From positions 1-43,345 of the forward strand of contig CAKQEI010000009.1 of assembly GCA_934230115.1 (NCBI GenBank): a stretch of 43,345 nucleotides of DNA, written 5' to 3'. Source of the stretch: an uncultured Prevotella sp. (GTDB lineage Bacteria > Bacteroidota > Bacteroidia > Bacteroidales > Bacteroidaceae). The stretch's first letter is position 1; each line of letters begins with the position of its first letter. This document shows positions 25,045-35,031 of this stretch, one piece after another. The position numbers and the translations under genes are program-made. The notes under the pieces are model-generated. The model was not told the DNA's origin, ran no database searches, and saw only the letters and a program-made list of their open reading frames with translations.

Positions 25045-25249
25045 AAGAATTTTTAAAAAGTATCCGATAAAAAGGTTCGTATCAAGGCATGATACGGTCA
25101 TTTCATGATACACAACCGAACTTTATATCATTAAAAAAGACTTTGTCTGCTAATTAAAAGGGATAAGCAATAATTATCTTTATACAAGTAGGCTTAGTAC
25201 ATTAATTTCTGTTTTTCTAATCCCAATTACGGATAATAGCCTGCTGTGG

Positions 25250-25280
25250 TTGCACATATCGCTATTCTTTTGTAACTTCG
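25250..25280 (+). promoter_or_regulatory. promoter of the MATE gene
   Basis: TTG (25250-25252), a 20-nt spacer and TAACTTCG (25273-25280), one mismatch from TAnnTTTG, lie 19 bp before the ATG at 25299. Confidence 0.5.
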
Positions 25281-25298
25281 CAATGAAATTAGGATCCT

Positions 25299-26705
25299 AT
25301 GAAAATCAATAATCAAAAAGACAAATTACTCTCCATGATACGCAAGGGCAAGCCGATGACTCTCGGCCAGCAGGCGCGTCTCGTGCTGAGTCTTGCCACG
25401 CCTGCCATATTAGCGCAGCTCACAACTACGATGATGCAGTATATCGACGCCTCGATGGTGGGCAGCCTTGGTGCAGAGGCATCGGCGGCGATAGGCTTGA
25501 TTGAGACTACTACATGGCTTATGGGCAGCATTTGTTCGGCTACGGCAGCAGGCTTCTACGTGCAGGTGAGCCATCAGCTTGGTGCTAACGATGCGGCTAT
25601 GGCACGCTCCACATTACGCCAGGGCATCATGTCGGTGTTTATAGTGAGTGCGCTGATAGGGCTTATAGCCCTCGCCATCAGTCCGTTCCTTCCCACATGG
25701 CTTGGAGGCGACTCAAGCATCACTCCCACATCATCGGCCTACTTTGCCGTTATCGCTATGGCTTTGCCCGCTTTCCAGTTCTCGATGTTTGGTAGCGGAA
25801 TGCTCCGAAGCTCAGGCAATATGATTGTGCCCAGTGTGATGAGCATGGTGATGATGACGCTTGATGTCATCTTCAACTTCTTCCTTATCTTCGACACTCG
25901 CACGGTGGATGTCCTCGGCATGAGCCTTACTCTTCCGGGAGCAGGTATGGGAGTTGTTGGAGCAGGCATAGGCACAGCCTCGGCAGAGCTTATAGCTGCA
26001 TCGATAACAATGTATATCCTATGCTTCCGCAACAAGGAACTGAACTTGAAGATCGACCGTGGACGCTTCCTTCCCACATGGGATGTGGTACGCCGTGCCC
26101 TGCACATCGGACTACCTATGGGCATACAGCAAACCATCATGACCTCGGCTTACATCGTCACCACAATCATCATAGCCCCGTTAGGCACCTTTGCCATAGC
26201 TGCCAACTCATTCGGCATCATTGTCGAGAGCTTGTGCTACATGCCAGGCTATGGTGTGAGCGACGCTGCCACCACGCTTGTAGGCCAGAGCATGGGAGCC
26301 GGCAGACATGAGCTGATGAAGCGTTTTGCATGGCTTTCTGTTGCGTTGGGCATGGGCATAATGACATTGATGGGCATTGTGATGTATGTGGGAGCACCGT
26401 TTGCAATGTCCATGATGACACCATCGGAGGAAGTGCGCCAGCTTGGTGTAGAGGTGCTTCGCATAGAGGCTTTTGCCGAACCTATGTTTGGTGCGGCCAT
26501 AATATGCTACGGAGTGTTTGTGGGTGCCGCGAAGACTATTGCGCCAAGCGTCATGAATCTTATATCCATGTGGGGTGTGCGCATTACGCTTGCCGCCTTG
26601 CTTGCGCCGAGCATGGGACTCAAGGGCGTGTGGCTTGCCATGTGCCTGGAACTGATGTTCAGGGGAGTGATATTCTTAGTAAAATTGAAATTATGGAAAA
26701 GATAA
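25299..26705 (+). CDS. MATE-family efflux transporter
   Basis: A 468-residue inner-membrane protein with about twelve hydrophobic helices in two homologous halves. The first half has QLTTTMMQYIDASMVGSLGAEA and the second GVSDAATTLVGQSMGAGRHE, both typical of MATE antiporters, which expel drugs or metabolites using a cation gradient. The DinF/NorM sub-branch cannot be assigned from sequence alone. The DUF3737 gene starts within its last codons (13-bp overlap), so the two are translationally linked. Its own promoter is at 25250-25280. The substrate is unknown. Confidence 0.9.
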   Translation: MKINNQKDKLLSMIRKGKPMTLGQQARLVLSLATPAILAQLTTTMMQYIDASMVGSLGAEASAAIGLIETTTWLMGSICSATAAGFYVQVSHQLGANDAAMARSTLRQGIMSVFIVSALIGLIALAISPFLPTWLGGDSSITPTSSAYFAVIAMALPAFQFSMFGSGMLRSSGNMIVPSVMSMVMMTLDVIFNFFLIFDTRTVDVLGMSLTLPGAGMGVVGAGIGTASAELIAASITMYILCFRNKELNLKIDRGRFLPTWDVVRRALHIGLPMGIQQTIMTSAYIVTTIIIAPLGTFAIAANSFGIIVESLCYMPGYGVSDAATTLVGQSMGAGRHELMKRFAWLSVALGMGIMTLMGIVMYVGAPFAMSMMTPSEEVRQLGVEVLRIEAFAEPMFGAAIICYGVFVGAAKTIAPSVMNLISMWGVRITLAALLAPSMGLKGVWLAMCLELMFRGVIFLVKLKLWKR

Positions 26706-27538
26706 CAAACAAGGTTTTCGGTGGAGAGCGTCCTCTCTTCGAAATCCACAATGTGGAGCTCGACCACGTGCGCATCACCTTTGGTGAATCGGGCATTAAG
26801 GAGTGCAGCAACATCGTTTGCCGCAACTGTTATTTCGAGGGTAAGTATCCCTTGTGGCATGTGAGGAAGTCGGATATACGCAACTGCTATTTTGCGCCTG
26901 GCTCACGCTCTGCCATCTGGTATTCGGATGACATGCACATGGAGGACTGCGTGATTAATGGTCCGAAGTTCTTCCGCGAGATGAAGAATCTCTCGCTTAA
27001 GAATGTCACTATCAACGATGCCGACGAGACATTCTGGGGTATCGACGGACTTACATTGGAGAATGTGGTGTTGCATGAGGGCACTTATCCCTTCATGCAT
27101 TGCCGCAACATCAAGGTCGACGGACTGGAGTCGGATGCCAAGTATGTGTTCCAGTACTCCCGCGACATTGAGATTCGCAATGCCAAGATCGACACCAAGG
27201 ATTCGTTCTGGGAGGTAGAGAATGTCACTGTCTACGACTCTGTGCTCAACGGTGAGTTTCTTGGCTGGCACTCGCGCGGACTTCGTCTTGTCAACTGCCA
27301 TATCTCGGGTGAGCAGCCATTGTGCTATGCCAAAGACCTTGTGTTGGAGAACTGCACCTTCGACCCCGAGTGCGACCGTGCCTTTGAGTATTCCACTGTC
27401 CAGGCTGACATTCGTGGACACATCAAGAGCGTCAAGAATCCTGCTTCGGGCAAGATTGTGGCCGACAGCATAGGCGAGATAATACTCGACGAGAATATCA
27501 AGCAGCCTGCCGACTGCGAGATACTGACACGTGCATAG
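26693..27538 (+). CDS. DUF3737 family protein (right-handed beta-helix type)
   Basis: A 281-residue protein starting at ATG 26693 (MEKITNKVFGGERPLFEIHN), which overlaps the MATE stop by 13 bp. The frame is open further upstream inside the MATE gene, but family similarity starts here. The chain is a series of short repeats with conserved N-C-x-F/I patterns (CRNCYFEGKYPLWHV, DIRNCYFAPGSRSAIW, LVNCHISGEQPLCYA, LENCTFDPECDRAFEY), the appearance of a pectin-lyase-like beta-helix. DUF3737 has no established function. The overlap with a MATE exporter and the adjacent MalY/PatB gene suggest a small operon. No signal peptide. Confidence 0.82.
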   Translation: MEKITNKVFGGERPLFEIHNVELDHVRITFGESGIKECSNIVCRNCYFEGKYPLWHVRKSDIRNCYFAPGSRSAIWYSDDMHMEDCVINGPKFFREMKNLSLKNVTINDADETFWGIDGLTLENVVLHEGTYPFMHCRNIKVDGLESDAKYVFQYSRDIEIRNAKIDTKDSFWEVENVTVYDSVLNGEFLGWHSRGLRLVNCHISGEQPLCYAKDLVLENCTFDPECDRAFEYSTVQADIRGHIKSVKNPASGKIVADSIGEIILDENIKQPADCEILTRA

Positions 27539-27541
27539 GAG

Positions 27542-27561
27542 GTACGGCTTTAAGGCCGTAC
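27542..27561. terminator. intercistronic hairpin
   Basis: GTACGGC (27542-27548) pairs perfectly with GCCGTAC (27555-27561) around TTTAAG, in the 33-bp gap between the DUF3737 and aminotransferase genes. Lacking a T-run, it is more likely an RNA-processing or partial-attenuation structure than a full terminator. Confidence 0.45.
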
Positions 27562-27571
27562 TTCCAACAAA

Positions 27572-28753
27572 ATGAAAATTATTATGATTTACGATTTTTC
27601 AAAACCTACCAACCGCTTACACACCAACTCCTACAAATGGGATTCTGCCCCTAACGATGACATAATCCCGCTTTGGGTGGCAGACATGGACTTCGAGACC
27701 TATCCTGCCATAACCGAGGCTTTGCAGCGTCGTGTGGCTCATGGCATATTTGGCTATACACGTGTGCCTGACGCTTATTATGAGTCTGTGTGCCAATGGT
27801 TTGCCAAACATCATGGCTGGTCAATAAATAGGAGCGACATAATCTACACTTCGGGAGTGGTGCCTGCAATATCTGCCATCATCAAGGCGTTGACATTGCC
27901 TGGCGACCAGGTGATAGTGCAGGGTCCCGTCTACAACTGCTTCTATTCCTCCATACGCAACAATGGCTGCGAGATGGTGAGCAATTCGCTTATATACAAC
28001 AAGGAGACGTTGAGATATGAGATGGATTTTGAAGACTTGGAAAGAAAGCTCTCGCATGAGCGTGCGCGGATAATGCTGCTCTGCAATCCTCATAACCCTG
28101 GCGGGCGTGTGTGGAGTAGGGAAGAGCTGACACATGTTGCCGAACTGTGCAAGAAGCATGGTGTGCGTGTGGTAAGCGACGAGATACATTGCGAGCTTAC
28201 TCTCCATGGCAACGAATACACGCCGTTTGGCTCTCTGCCCGACGAGTTGTCCTTTGGCTCCATCACTTGTTGTTCTCCATCCAAGGCTTTCAATATTGCC
28301 GGACTACAAATAGCCAACATCGTGTGTCGCGACGCTGCTGTGCGTGAGCGTGTCGACCGTGCCATCAACATCAACGAGGTGTGTGATGTCAATCCCTTTG
28401 GCGTAGAGGCTCTTATGGCTGCCTATACCGATGGGGGAGAGGAGTGGCTCATGGAGCTTCGCAAATATCTCTCGGACAATTATGACATGCTGCTTGAGTT
28501 CTTTGCCAGGCATCTGCCCCAGTTGCCCGTAATGCGCATGGAAGGCACTTATCTTGCATGGGTCGACTGCTCCTCATTAGGCGAGGCGTCAGAGGAGATA
28601 GAAGAACGCCTGATGAAGAAGAATAAAGTATGGGTTAATGCCGGCAGCATGTATGGCAAGGAAGGTGAGCATTTCATCAGAATAAATATGGCGTGTCCGC
28701 GTGAGCGACTTGAGGAAGGATTGCGTCGTATAGCTGAAGGAATAATTAGTTAG
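27572..28753 (+). CDS. MalY/PatB-family PLP aminotransferase (cystathionine beta-lyase-like)
   Basis: A 393-residue fold-type I PLP enzyme. IYDFSKPTNRLHTNSYKWD and PLWVADMDF open it as in MalY/PatB proteins. GVVPAISAIIKAL and CNPHNPGGRVW follow, and the Schiff-base lysine is in SPSKAFNIAGLQ. Members act as C-S lyases on cystathionine or cysteine conjugates. Two starts are possible, ATG 27572 and ATG 27584; the second (MIYDFSKP) matches the family better, but both sit at similar distance from the hairpin upstream. It is probably in the same transcript as MATE-DUF3737. A bidirectional terminator follows at 28826-28873. Confidence 0.87.
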   Translation: MKIIMIYDFSKPTNRLHTNSYKWDSAPNDDIIPLWVADMDFETYPAITEALQRRVAHGIFGYTRVPDAYYESVCQWFAKHHGWSINRSDIIYTSGVVPAISAIIKALTLPGDQVIVQGPVYNCFYSSIRNNGCEMVSNSLIYNKETLRYEMDFEDLERKLSHERARIMLLCNPHNPGGRVWSREELTHVAELCKKHGVRVVSDEIHCELTLHGNEYTPFGSLPDELSFGSITCCSPSKAFNIAGLQIANIVCRDAAVRERVDRAININEVCDVNPFGVEALMAAYTDGGEEWLMELRKYLSDNYDMLLEFFARHLPQLPVMRMEGTYLAWVDCSSLGEASEEIEERLMKKNKVWVNAGSMYGKEGEHFIRINMACPRERLEEGLRRIAEGIIS

Positions 28754-28825
28754 TTAATATGGTTTCTCGGCAAAATAAGTAAAATTATCTTCATAAATAA
28801 CTAAGATGCAAATGATAGGATAATG

Positions 28826-28873
28826 AAAAAGTGTCAAAGACGAGTAAAAAAAACTCGCTTTTGACACTTTTTT
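28826..28873. terminator. bidirectional intrinsic terminator
   Basis: AAAAAGTGTCAAAGACGAGT (28826-28845) pairs with 28853-28872 (one or two mismatches) around an A-rich loop. T-runs are present for both directions. It separates the convergent aminotransferase gene and metG. Confidence 0.85.
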
Positions 28874-28880
28874 ATTGGTA

Positions 28881-30947
28881 TTATCCCACCTGCGAACCCG
28901 GCTTAACGTTGCCAAGTACAGATGTCACGTTTAATGTTCCGTCGAAGTTGACAGCCGAGAGAATCATGCCCTGGCTTTCGATGCCCATCATCTTGCGAGG
29001 AGCAAAGTTGGCTACGAAGAGCACGTCCTTGCCGATGAGCTGTTCTGGCTCATAGTAGGCAGCAATGCCGCTGAGGATGGTGCGGTCGACGCCAGAACCA
29101 TCGTCGATGGTAAACTGGAGGAGCTTCTTCGACTTCTTCACCTTCTGGCAGTCCTTGATATGACCAACGCGGATGTCCAGCTTCTCGAATGTGTCGAAGT
29201 CTACATTCTCCTTGATAGGAGCAGCCACGTAGGAAGCAGCCTCATTGGCCTTCTTGGTGTCCTCAAGCTTTTGAAGCTGTGCGTTGATAGCGTCGTCCTC
29301 AATCTTCTCGAAGAGCAGGGCAGGAGTGCCAAGCTGGTGTCCTGGCTTGAGGAGTTCGGTAGAACCGAGCTGATCCCATTCTGTCTCAGCCACGTTGAGC
29401 ATCTCGCGGAGCTTCTTAGAGCTGAACGGAAGGAACGGCTCGAAGGCAATCTCAAGGTTGGCAACGAGCTGAAGCGAGATGTAGAGGATGGTCTTAACGC
29501 GCTCCATATCGGTCTTTGCCACGTGCCAAGGCTCGCAATCGGTGATGTATTTGTTGCCGATGCGGGCAAGGTTCATAGCCTCCTTCTGAGCGTCGCGGAA
29601 CTTGAAGGTGTCGAGCAATGACTCTACCTTCTGCTTCACGTCCTTAAACTCCTCAATGGCCTTGCGGTCGACATCCTGAAGCTCGCCGCATTCAGGCACG
29701 ATGCCACCAAAATACTTCTTTGTGAGCTGCAGGGCACGGTTGACGAAGTTGCCGTATACAGCCACAAGCTCATTGTTGTTGCGGTCCTGGAAGTCCTTCC
29801 ATGTGAAGTTGTTGTCCTTGGTCTCAGGAGCGTTGGCTGTGAGCACATAGCGCAGCACATCCTGCTTGCCAGGGAAGTCAACAAGATATTCGTGGAGCCA
29901 TACAGCCCAGTTGCGTGATGTGGAAATCTTGTCGTTCTCAAGGTTGAGGAACTCGTTAGCAGGCACGTTGTCGGGGAGGATATAGCCGCCGTGTGCCTTG
30001 AGCATTGTAGGGAATACGATGCAGTGGAACACGATGTTGTCCTTGCCGATGAAGTGGATAAGGCGTGATGAGGGATCCTGCCACCATGTCTGCCATGTGC
30101 CCCACTTTTCGGGCTGGGCGTCGCACAGCTCCTTGGTGTTGGAGATATAGCCGATAGGCGCGTCGAACCATACATAGAGCACCTTGCCTTCTGCTCCCTC
30201 TACGGGTACTGGAATACCCCAGTCGAGGTCGCGGGTCATTGCGCGTGGCTGCAAATCCATGTCGAGCCACGACTTGCACTGGCCGTAGACGTTTGAGCGC
30301 CACTCCTTGTGGTCCTCAAGAATCCACTGCTTGAGCCAGTCCTGATATTTGTTGAGCGGCAAATACCAGTTTTTAGTAGCCTTCTTAACGAGTCCGTGGC
30401 CCGGATTGTTCTTGTTTGTAGGGTTGATAAGCTCCTCTGGCGAGAGAGTTGCACCGCACTTCTCGCACTGGTCGCCATATGCTCCCTCGGCACCGCAGCG
30501 CGGACATGTGCCCACGATATTACGGTCGGTGAGGAACTCGCCAGTAACCTCGTCGCAGAACTGTTCCTCGGTCTTCTCCACAAGCTCGTGCTTGTCGTAG
30601 AGTGTGCGGAAGAAGTCGGATGCGAATTTATGGTGAATCTTTGATGTCGTGCGGCTGTATATGTCGAACGAAATGCCGAAGTCCTCAAACGACTTCTTGA
30701 TAAGATTGTGATAGCGGTCGACCACCTCCTGAGTGGTAATGCCCTCCTTGCGGGCGCGGATTGTAACGGGCACACCGTGCTCGTCGCTTCCGCCGATGAA
30801 CATCACTTCCTGCTTCTTAAGGCGCAGGTAGCGTACGTAGATGTCGGCAGGAACATACACACCTGCCAAGTGGCCGATGTGCACTCCACCGTTGGCATAC
30901 GGCAGAGCCGCAGTGACGGTGGTGCGTTTAAAATTCTTTTCTTCCAT
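28881..30947 (-). CDS. metG: methionyl-tRNA synthetase
   Basis: A 688-residue class I synthetase that charges tRNA-Met. The HIGH-type motif is H23-I-G-H26 ([10 protein letters not shown]). The zinc knuckle lies around [18 protein letters not shown]. The KMSKS loop reads KISTS near residue 337. The C-terminal about 110 residues form the Trbp111/EMAP-like tRNA-binding domain ([30 protein letters not shown]), so this is the long, dimerising form. A -7 box is at 30981-30988. The gene is read away from polA with about 155 bp between them. Confidence 0.97.
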   Translation of the reverse strand: MEEKNFKRTTVTAALPYANGGVHIGHLAGVYVPADIYVRYLRLKKQEVMFIGGSDEHGVPVTIRARKEGITTQEVVDRYHNLIKKSFEDFGISFDIYSRTTSKIHHKFASDFFRTLYDKHELVEKTEEQFCDEVTGEFLTDRNIVGTCPRCGAEGAYGDQCEKCGATLSPEELINPTNKNNPGHGLVKKATKNWYLPLNKYQDWLKQWILEDHKEWRSNVYGQCKSWLDMDLQPRAMTRDLDWGIPVPVEGAEGKVLYVWFDAPIGYISNTKELCDAQPEKWGTWQTWWQDPSSRLIHFIGKDNIVFHCIVFPTMLKAHGGYILPDNVPANEFLNLENDKISTSRNWAVWLHEYLVDFPGKQDVLRYVLTANAPETKDNNFTWKDFQDRNNNELVAVYGNFVNRALQLTKKYFGGIVPECGELQDVDRKAIEEFKDVKQKVESLLDTFKFRDAQKEAMNLARIGNKYITDCEPWHVAKTDMERVKTILYISLQLVANLEIAFEPFLPFSSKKLREMLNVAETEWDQLGSTELLKPGHQLGTPALLFEKIEDDAINAQLQKLEDTKKANEAASYVAAPIKENVDFDTFEKLDIRVGHIKDCQKVKKSKKLLQFTIDDGSGVDRTILSGIAAYYEPEQLIGKDVLFVANFAPRKMMGIESQGMILSAVNFDGTLNVTSVLGNVKPGSQVG

Positions 30948-30980
30948 TTATTAATGTAATTTTTATTTGTTTTCTGACTG

Positions 30981-30988
30981 CAAAGTTA
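30981..30988 (-). promoter_or_regulatory. -7 promoter element of metG
   Basis: TAACTTTG on the minus strand, 33 bp before the start. A properly spaced TTG is not seen. Confidence 0.5.
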
Positions 30989-31103
30989 GTGCAAAAATCT
31001 GATATATTGCCCTTTGTGGTGGCATAATATCATTATTGCGGTATTGTTGCCAAGTGTCAGGCATCTCTTTAATAAGGAGTGATAGAGTTGGATTTTAGCT
31101 GTT

Positions 31104-33866
31104 TTAGTGGGCTTCCAACCAATTCTCTCCCCATCCTGAGTCGGCCACGAGCGGCACTTGCAATGGGTATGCATTCTGCATTTCCTCAAGCACAATCTTT
31201 TCCACACGTTCCTTTTCCTCTGGCAGAACAGAGAAGTTGAGTTCGTCGTGCACCTGCAGAATCATTTTCGACTTGATTTCCTCGCGGCGGAAACGCTCGA
31301 AAATCCTCACCATAGCTATCTTTATGATGTCGGCTGCAGAGCCTTGTATAGGAGCGTTTATGGCGTTGCGCTCGGCAAAGTTGCGCACGGTGGCGTTGTG
31401 CGAAGTGATGTCGGGCAGATAGCGTCGACGATGGAAGAAGGTTTCGGCGTAGCCATGCTCGCGTGCCAGTTCCTTTGCCTTCTCCATGTAGGCATGCACC
31501 TGCGGGAATGTCTCGAAGTAGCCATCAATGAGCTGTTTAGCCTCGTCGCGGCTTATCTCCAACCGTTCGGCAAGACCAAAGACAGTGATGCCGTAGATGA
31601 TGCCGAAGTTGGCTCGCTTGGCCTTGGTGCGCTGGTCGCGTGTAACGTCATTTATGCCCTCCTTGTATATGCGTGCGGCTGTTGCGGCATGGATGTCATA
31701 ACCTTCGCGGAAGGCTTCAATCATGTTCTTGTCGCCAGAGAGATGTGCCATGACGCGAAGCTCAATCTGCGAGTAGTCGGCAGAGAAGAAGAGGCATCCA
31801 GGCTCGGGAATGAAACACTTGCGTATCTCTTTGCCCTCCTCACCGCGAACAGGGATATTCTGGAGGTTGGGGTCGGAGGATGAGAGGCGGCCTGTGGCTG
31901 TAACCGCTTGATTGAAAGAGGTGTGGATATGTCCGGTGTGTGGGTTGATGAGCTTCGGTAGGGCATCGACGTAGGTGCCAAGGAGCTTTTTCAGACCACG
32001 GTGTTCAAGGATGTGGTCGACGATAGGAGCCTTTGAGCGGAGCTGCAAGAGCACCTCCTCGGAGGTGACAAACTGTCCGGTCTTGGTCTTCTTCGGTTTG
32101 TCGACAATTTTCATCTCGCCAAACAGCACCTCGCCAACCTGTTTGGGCGACGCTATGTTGAACTCGTGTCCGGCAAGGTCATATATTTCCTTTTCTATCT
32201 GTTTCATCCGCTCTGTGAGCACCTTGGATGTCTCGGCGAGAGCATTCGTGTCGAGCAGCACTCCATTCATCTCCATCTCGGCAAGCACGGGAACAAGTGG
32301 CATCTCGATATTGTAGAACAAATCCTCAACATCGGCTTCCTTGAGTCGTGGTTTCAGCACATTGTACAGACGCAGCGTGATGTCGGCATCCTCGGCTGCA
32401 TAATCGCAGATGTCGGCAGGGGAGAGGTCGCGCATGTTCTTTTGCGATTTTCCCTTGGGTCCGATGAGTTCGTCGATGTGTATGGTCTGATAGTTGAGCA
32501 GTGTCTCGGCAAGTATGTCCATGTTGTGTTTCAGCTCAGGCTGCAGCACATAGTGGGCAAGCATGGTGTCGAACATAGGAGCGGCGAGTCGCACACCGTA
32601 GTTCATCAGCACTTCCATGTCGTACTTGATGTTCTGTCCTATTTTCAGGATTTCTGTGCTCTCGTATATAGGTTTGAATATATTAACAATTCTTTCTGCT
32701 TTTTCACGTTCTGCAGGCACAGCCACATAAAATGCCTTGCCTTCTTCAACAGAGAAGCTCAAACCTACCAATTCTGCATCAATTGGATTGATTGAAGTAG
32801 TCTCTGTGTCTAAACAAAGAATTTGTTTTGTAATAAAAAAGTCAAATAATTTACGTGCATCTTCCTCTGTTTCAATGAGTTTATAGTCATGAGGAGCGGT
32901 TTTTAAGCTCTCAAAACTCGAAAATTCTGCATTAACCGCATAATTGGTCGGATTTTCGGCAAAGAGATCGAGCTGTTGGTTAACAACTTTTTGCTGTTGT
33001 TGAGGCTTCTTTACAAATTTGTCCAAAAGACTCTTAAACTCCAGTTCGGTGAAGATTTCGGCAAGCCGGGCGGTGTCAGGCTCCTCAACCTTCAACGAGT
33101 CGAGATCAAGTTCGATGGGGACATCGGTTCGGATGGTTGCCAAGAACTTTGACATGCGAATGTCATCAACGGCAGCCTCCACCTTCTCGCGGAGCTTACC
33201 CTTAATCTTGGATGAGTTGTCGAGCATGTTGTCTATGCTTCCAAACTCGCCTATCAGTTTTGCGGCAGTCTTCGGACCCACGCCAGGGCATCCAGGGAAG
33301 TTGTCGGCAGAGTCGCCCATCAGAGCCAAGAGGTCGATGACTTGGGTAGTGGAGGAGAGTGCATACTTCTCGCACACCTCTTTGGGCCCCATAGTCTCGT
33401 AGCCGCCACCATGTCGGGGGCGGAACATAAACACATTGTCGGATACAAGCTGACCGTAGTCCTTGTCGGGAGTGAGCATGTAGGTGGTGATGCCAGCCTT
33501 GCCAGCCTTGGTGGCGAGCGTGCCAATCACGTCGTCGGCCTCGAAGCCATCTACCTGTAGCACTGGTATGTGCATGGCCTGTATTATCTCCTTGATGATG
33601 GGCACAGATGCTTTGATGTCTTCGGGAGTTTCCTCGCGTTGAGCCTTGTAGGCAGGAAATGCCTCGTCGCGGAAAGTCTTGCCGTGGTCGAAAGCCACAC
33701 CAATATGTGTGGGTTGTTCCTTGGTGAGAATCTCGTTGAGAGTATTTACAAATCCCATTACGGCAGAAGTGTTCAAGCCCTTGGAATTGATGCGCGGGTT
33801 CTTTATAAACGCATAGTAAGCGCGGTAGATAAGCGCGTAGGCGTCGAGAAGAAATAGCTTGTTCAT
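31104..33866 (-). CDS. polA: DNA polymerase I
   Basis: A 920-residue three-domain repair polymerase. The N-terminal 5'-nuclease (about 1-290) has the acidic cluster motifs DAYALIYRAYYA and DGFEADDVIG. The 3'-5' exonuclease is intact: D353 and E355 (CLDTETTS), D416 (QNIKYDME) and Y489-x3-D493 (DYAAEDADITLRL), so it should proofread. The polymerase domain has DYSQIELRVMAHLSGD, RAKRANFGIIYG and LQVHDEL. It is divergent from the polyprenyl synthase gene across 88 bp. I see no clear TAnnTTTG box upstream of its start. Confidence 0.97.
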   Translation of the reverse strand: MNKLFLLDAYALIYRAYYAFIKNPRINSKGLNTSAVMGFVNTLNEILTKEQPTHIGVAFDHGKTFRDEAFPAYKAQREETPEDIKASVPIIKEIIQAMHIPVLQVDGFEADDVIGTLATKAGKAGITTYMLTPDKDYGQLVSDNVFMFRPRHGGGYETMGPKEVCEKYALSSTTQVIDLLALMGDSADNFPGCPGVGPKTAAKLIGEFGSIDNMLDNSSKIKGKLREKVEAAVDDIRMSKFLATIRTDVPIELDLDSLKVEEPDTARLAEIFTELEFKSLLDKFVKKPQQQQKVVNQQLDLFAENPTNYAVNAEFSSFESLKTAPHDYKLIETEEDARKLFDFFITKQILCLDTETTSINPIDAELVGLSFSVEEGKAFYVAVPAEREKAERIVNIFKPIYESTEILKIGQNIKYDMEVLMNYGVRLAAPMFDTMLAHYVLQPELKHNMDILAETLLNYQTIHIDELIGPKGKSQKNMRDLSPADICDYAAEDADITLRLYNVLKPRLKEADVEDLFYNIEMPLVPVLAEMEMNGVLLDTNALAETSKVLTERMKQIEKEIYDLAGHEFNIASPKQVGEVLFGEMKIVDKPKKTKTGQFVTSEEVLLQLRSKAPIVDHILEHRGLKKLLGTYVDALPKLINPHTGHIHTSFNQAVTATGRLSSSDPNLQNIPVRGEEGKEIRKCFIPEPGCLFFSADYSQIELRVMAHLSGDKNMIEAFREGYDIHAATAARIYKEGINDVTRDQRTKAKRANFGIIYGITVFGLAERLEISRDEAKQLIDGYFETFPQVHAYMEKAKELAREHGYAETFFHRRRYLPDITSHNATVRNFAERNAINAPIQGSAADIIKIAMVRIFERFRREEIKSKMILQVHDELNFSVLPEEKERVEKIVLEEMQNAYPLQVPLVADSGWGENWLEAH

Positions 33867-33929
33867 TGTATTTAATATTGTTTTGGTGTAAAATTACAAA
33901 AAAAATGTCACTAATAACGGCAAAATCAG

Positions 33930-33937
33930 TAACTTTG
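33930..33937 (+). promoter_or_regulatory. -7 promoter element of the polyprenyl synthase gene
   Basis: TAACTTTG, 17 bp before the ATG at 33955. No TTG at -33. Confidence 0.5.
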
Positions 33938-33954
33938 TACTAAATATCAAAAAA

Positions 33955-34932
33955 ATGGATTTTCTGTCAATTATAAAGCAACCCATAGAGGCGGAACTCG
34001 CCGATTTTATAAGTCTTTTCAATAAGTCGCTCTCTCACGAGGATGGCTTGCTCGGCAGTGCGCTTGAACATATCCGCAAGCGTGCTGGCAAGCGTATGCG
34101 TCCAATACTGATACTGCTGATGGCTAAGAATTTCGGACGTATAAGCAGTGTCACACAGAACGCTGCTGTGGGTTTGGAATTGCTGCATACAGCCTCGCTT
34201 GTGCATGATGATGTGGTGGACGAGAGCGAGGAGCGTCGCGGTCAGGCTTCGGTCAATGCCACTTATGATAATAAAGTGGCGGTGCTTGTGGGCGACTATA
34301 TTCTCTCTACAGCCCTGCTTTGTGTGGCGCGCACCCATTCTGAGCAGATAGTTACTTATCTTGCCGAACTCGGCCGCACTCTGTCTGATGGCGAGATTCT
34401 GCAACTATCCAACATCGGTAGAAAGGACATTTCTGAGGAAGTGTATTACGATGTTATCAAGCAGAAGACGGCTGCCCTGTTCGAGGCTTGCGCAGGCATA
34501 GGTGCTTTGTCGTCGGGAGCTTCCGAGGAGGATGTGAAAGCAGCAAAGCTGTTTGGTCAGAACCTTGGCATCATCTTCCAGATACGCGATGACATCTTTG
34601 ATTATTACGACTCTTCGGAGATAGGAAAGCCTACTGGCAACGATATGGCTGAGGGAAAGTTGACATTGCCTGTAATCCATGCCGTTAACAATGGTGGCGA
34701 CGAGTCGATGCGCAAGCTTGCGCTTAAGGTTAAGGAGCGTTCTGTCACAGAGGACGAGATTGCTCAGCTTGTGGCTTACACCAAGGAGAAGGGTGGAATA
34801 GAATATGCCGAGCGCAGGATGTGGGAATTTCATGCCGAGGCACAGCGTTTCATCGACGAGAAGGTGGAGCAGCAGGACGTGAAGGATGCGCTTCAGACCT
34901 ATCTGGATTTTGTTATAAAGAGAAATAAGTAG
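33955..34932 (+). CDS. long-chain polyprenyl diphosphate synthase
   Basis: A 325-residue trans-isoprenyl synthase that extends FPP/GGPP with IPP. The first aspartate-rich motif is D85-D86-x-x-D89 (LVHDDVVDE) and the second D212-D213-x-x-D216 (QIRDDIFDYY), both Mg2+-diphosphate sites. LGIIFQIRDD and KPTGNDMAEGKLTLP are typical of octaprenyl/solanesyl synthases (IspB-like) that make the menaquinone tail, which suits the fumarate reductase genes at the right end. Chain length cannot be told from sequence. It is a single gene with a bidirectional terminator after it. Confidence 0.9.
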   Translation: MDFLSIIKQPIEAELADFISLFNKSLSHEDGLLGSALEHIRKRAGKRMRPILILLMAKNFGRISSVTQNAAVGLELLHTASLVHDDVVDESEERRGQASVNATYDNKVAVLVGDYILSTALLCVARTHSEQIVTYLAELGRTLSDGEILQLSNIGRKDISEEVYYDVIKQKTAALFEACAGIGALSSGASEEDVKAAKLFGQNLGIIFQIRDDIFDYYDSSEIGKPTGNDMAEGKLTLPVIHAVNNGGDESMRKLALKVKERSVTEDEIAQLVAYTKEKGGIEYAERRMWEFHAEAQRFIDEKVEQQDVKDALQTYLDFVIKRNK

Positions 34933-34961
34933 AAGGATTTTTACTTTGGTATATAAAAAGT

Positions 34962-35007
34962 AAAGCCTCATTAAACCTTTATTCTGCAAGGTTTAGTGAG
35001 GCTTTTT
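34962..35007. terminator. bidirectional intrinsic terminator
   Basis: An 18-bp stem (one G-U; AAAGCCTCATTAAACCTT with its complement) around TATTCTGC is followed by a T-run and preceded by an A-run. It lies between the convergent polyprenyl synthase gene and deoC. Confidence 0.88.
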
Positions 35008-35031
35008 CGCGTTTCAAGCTCGCCTTATATT

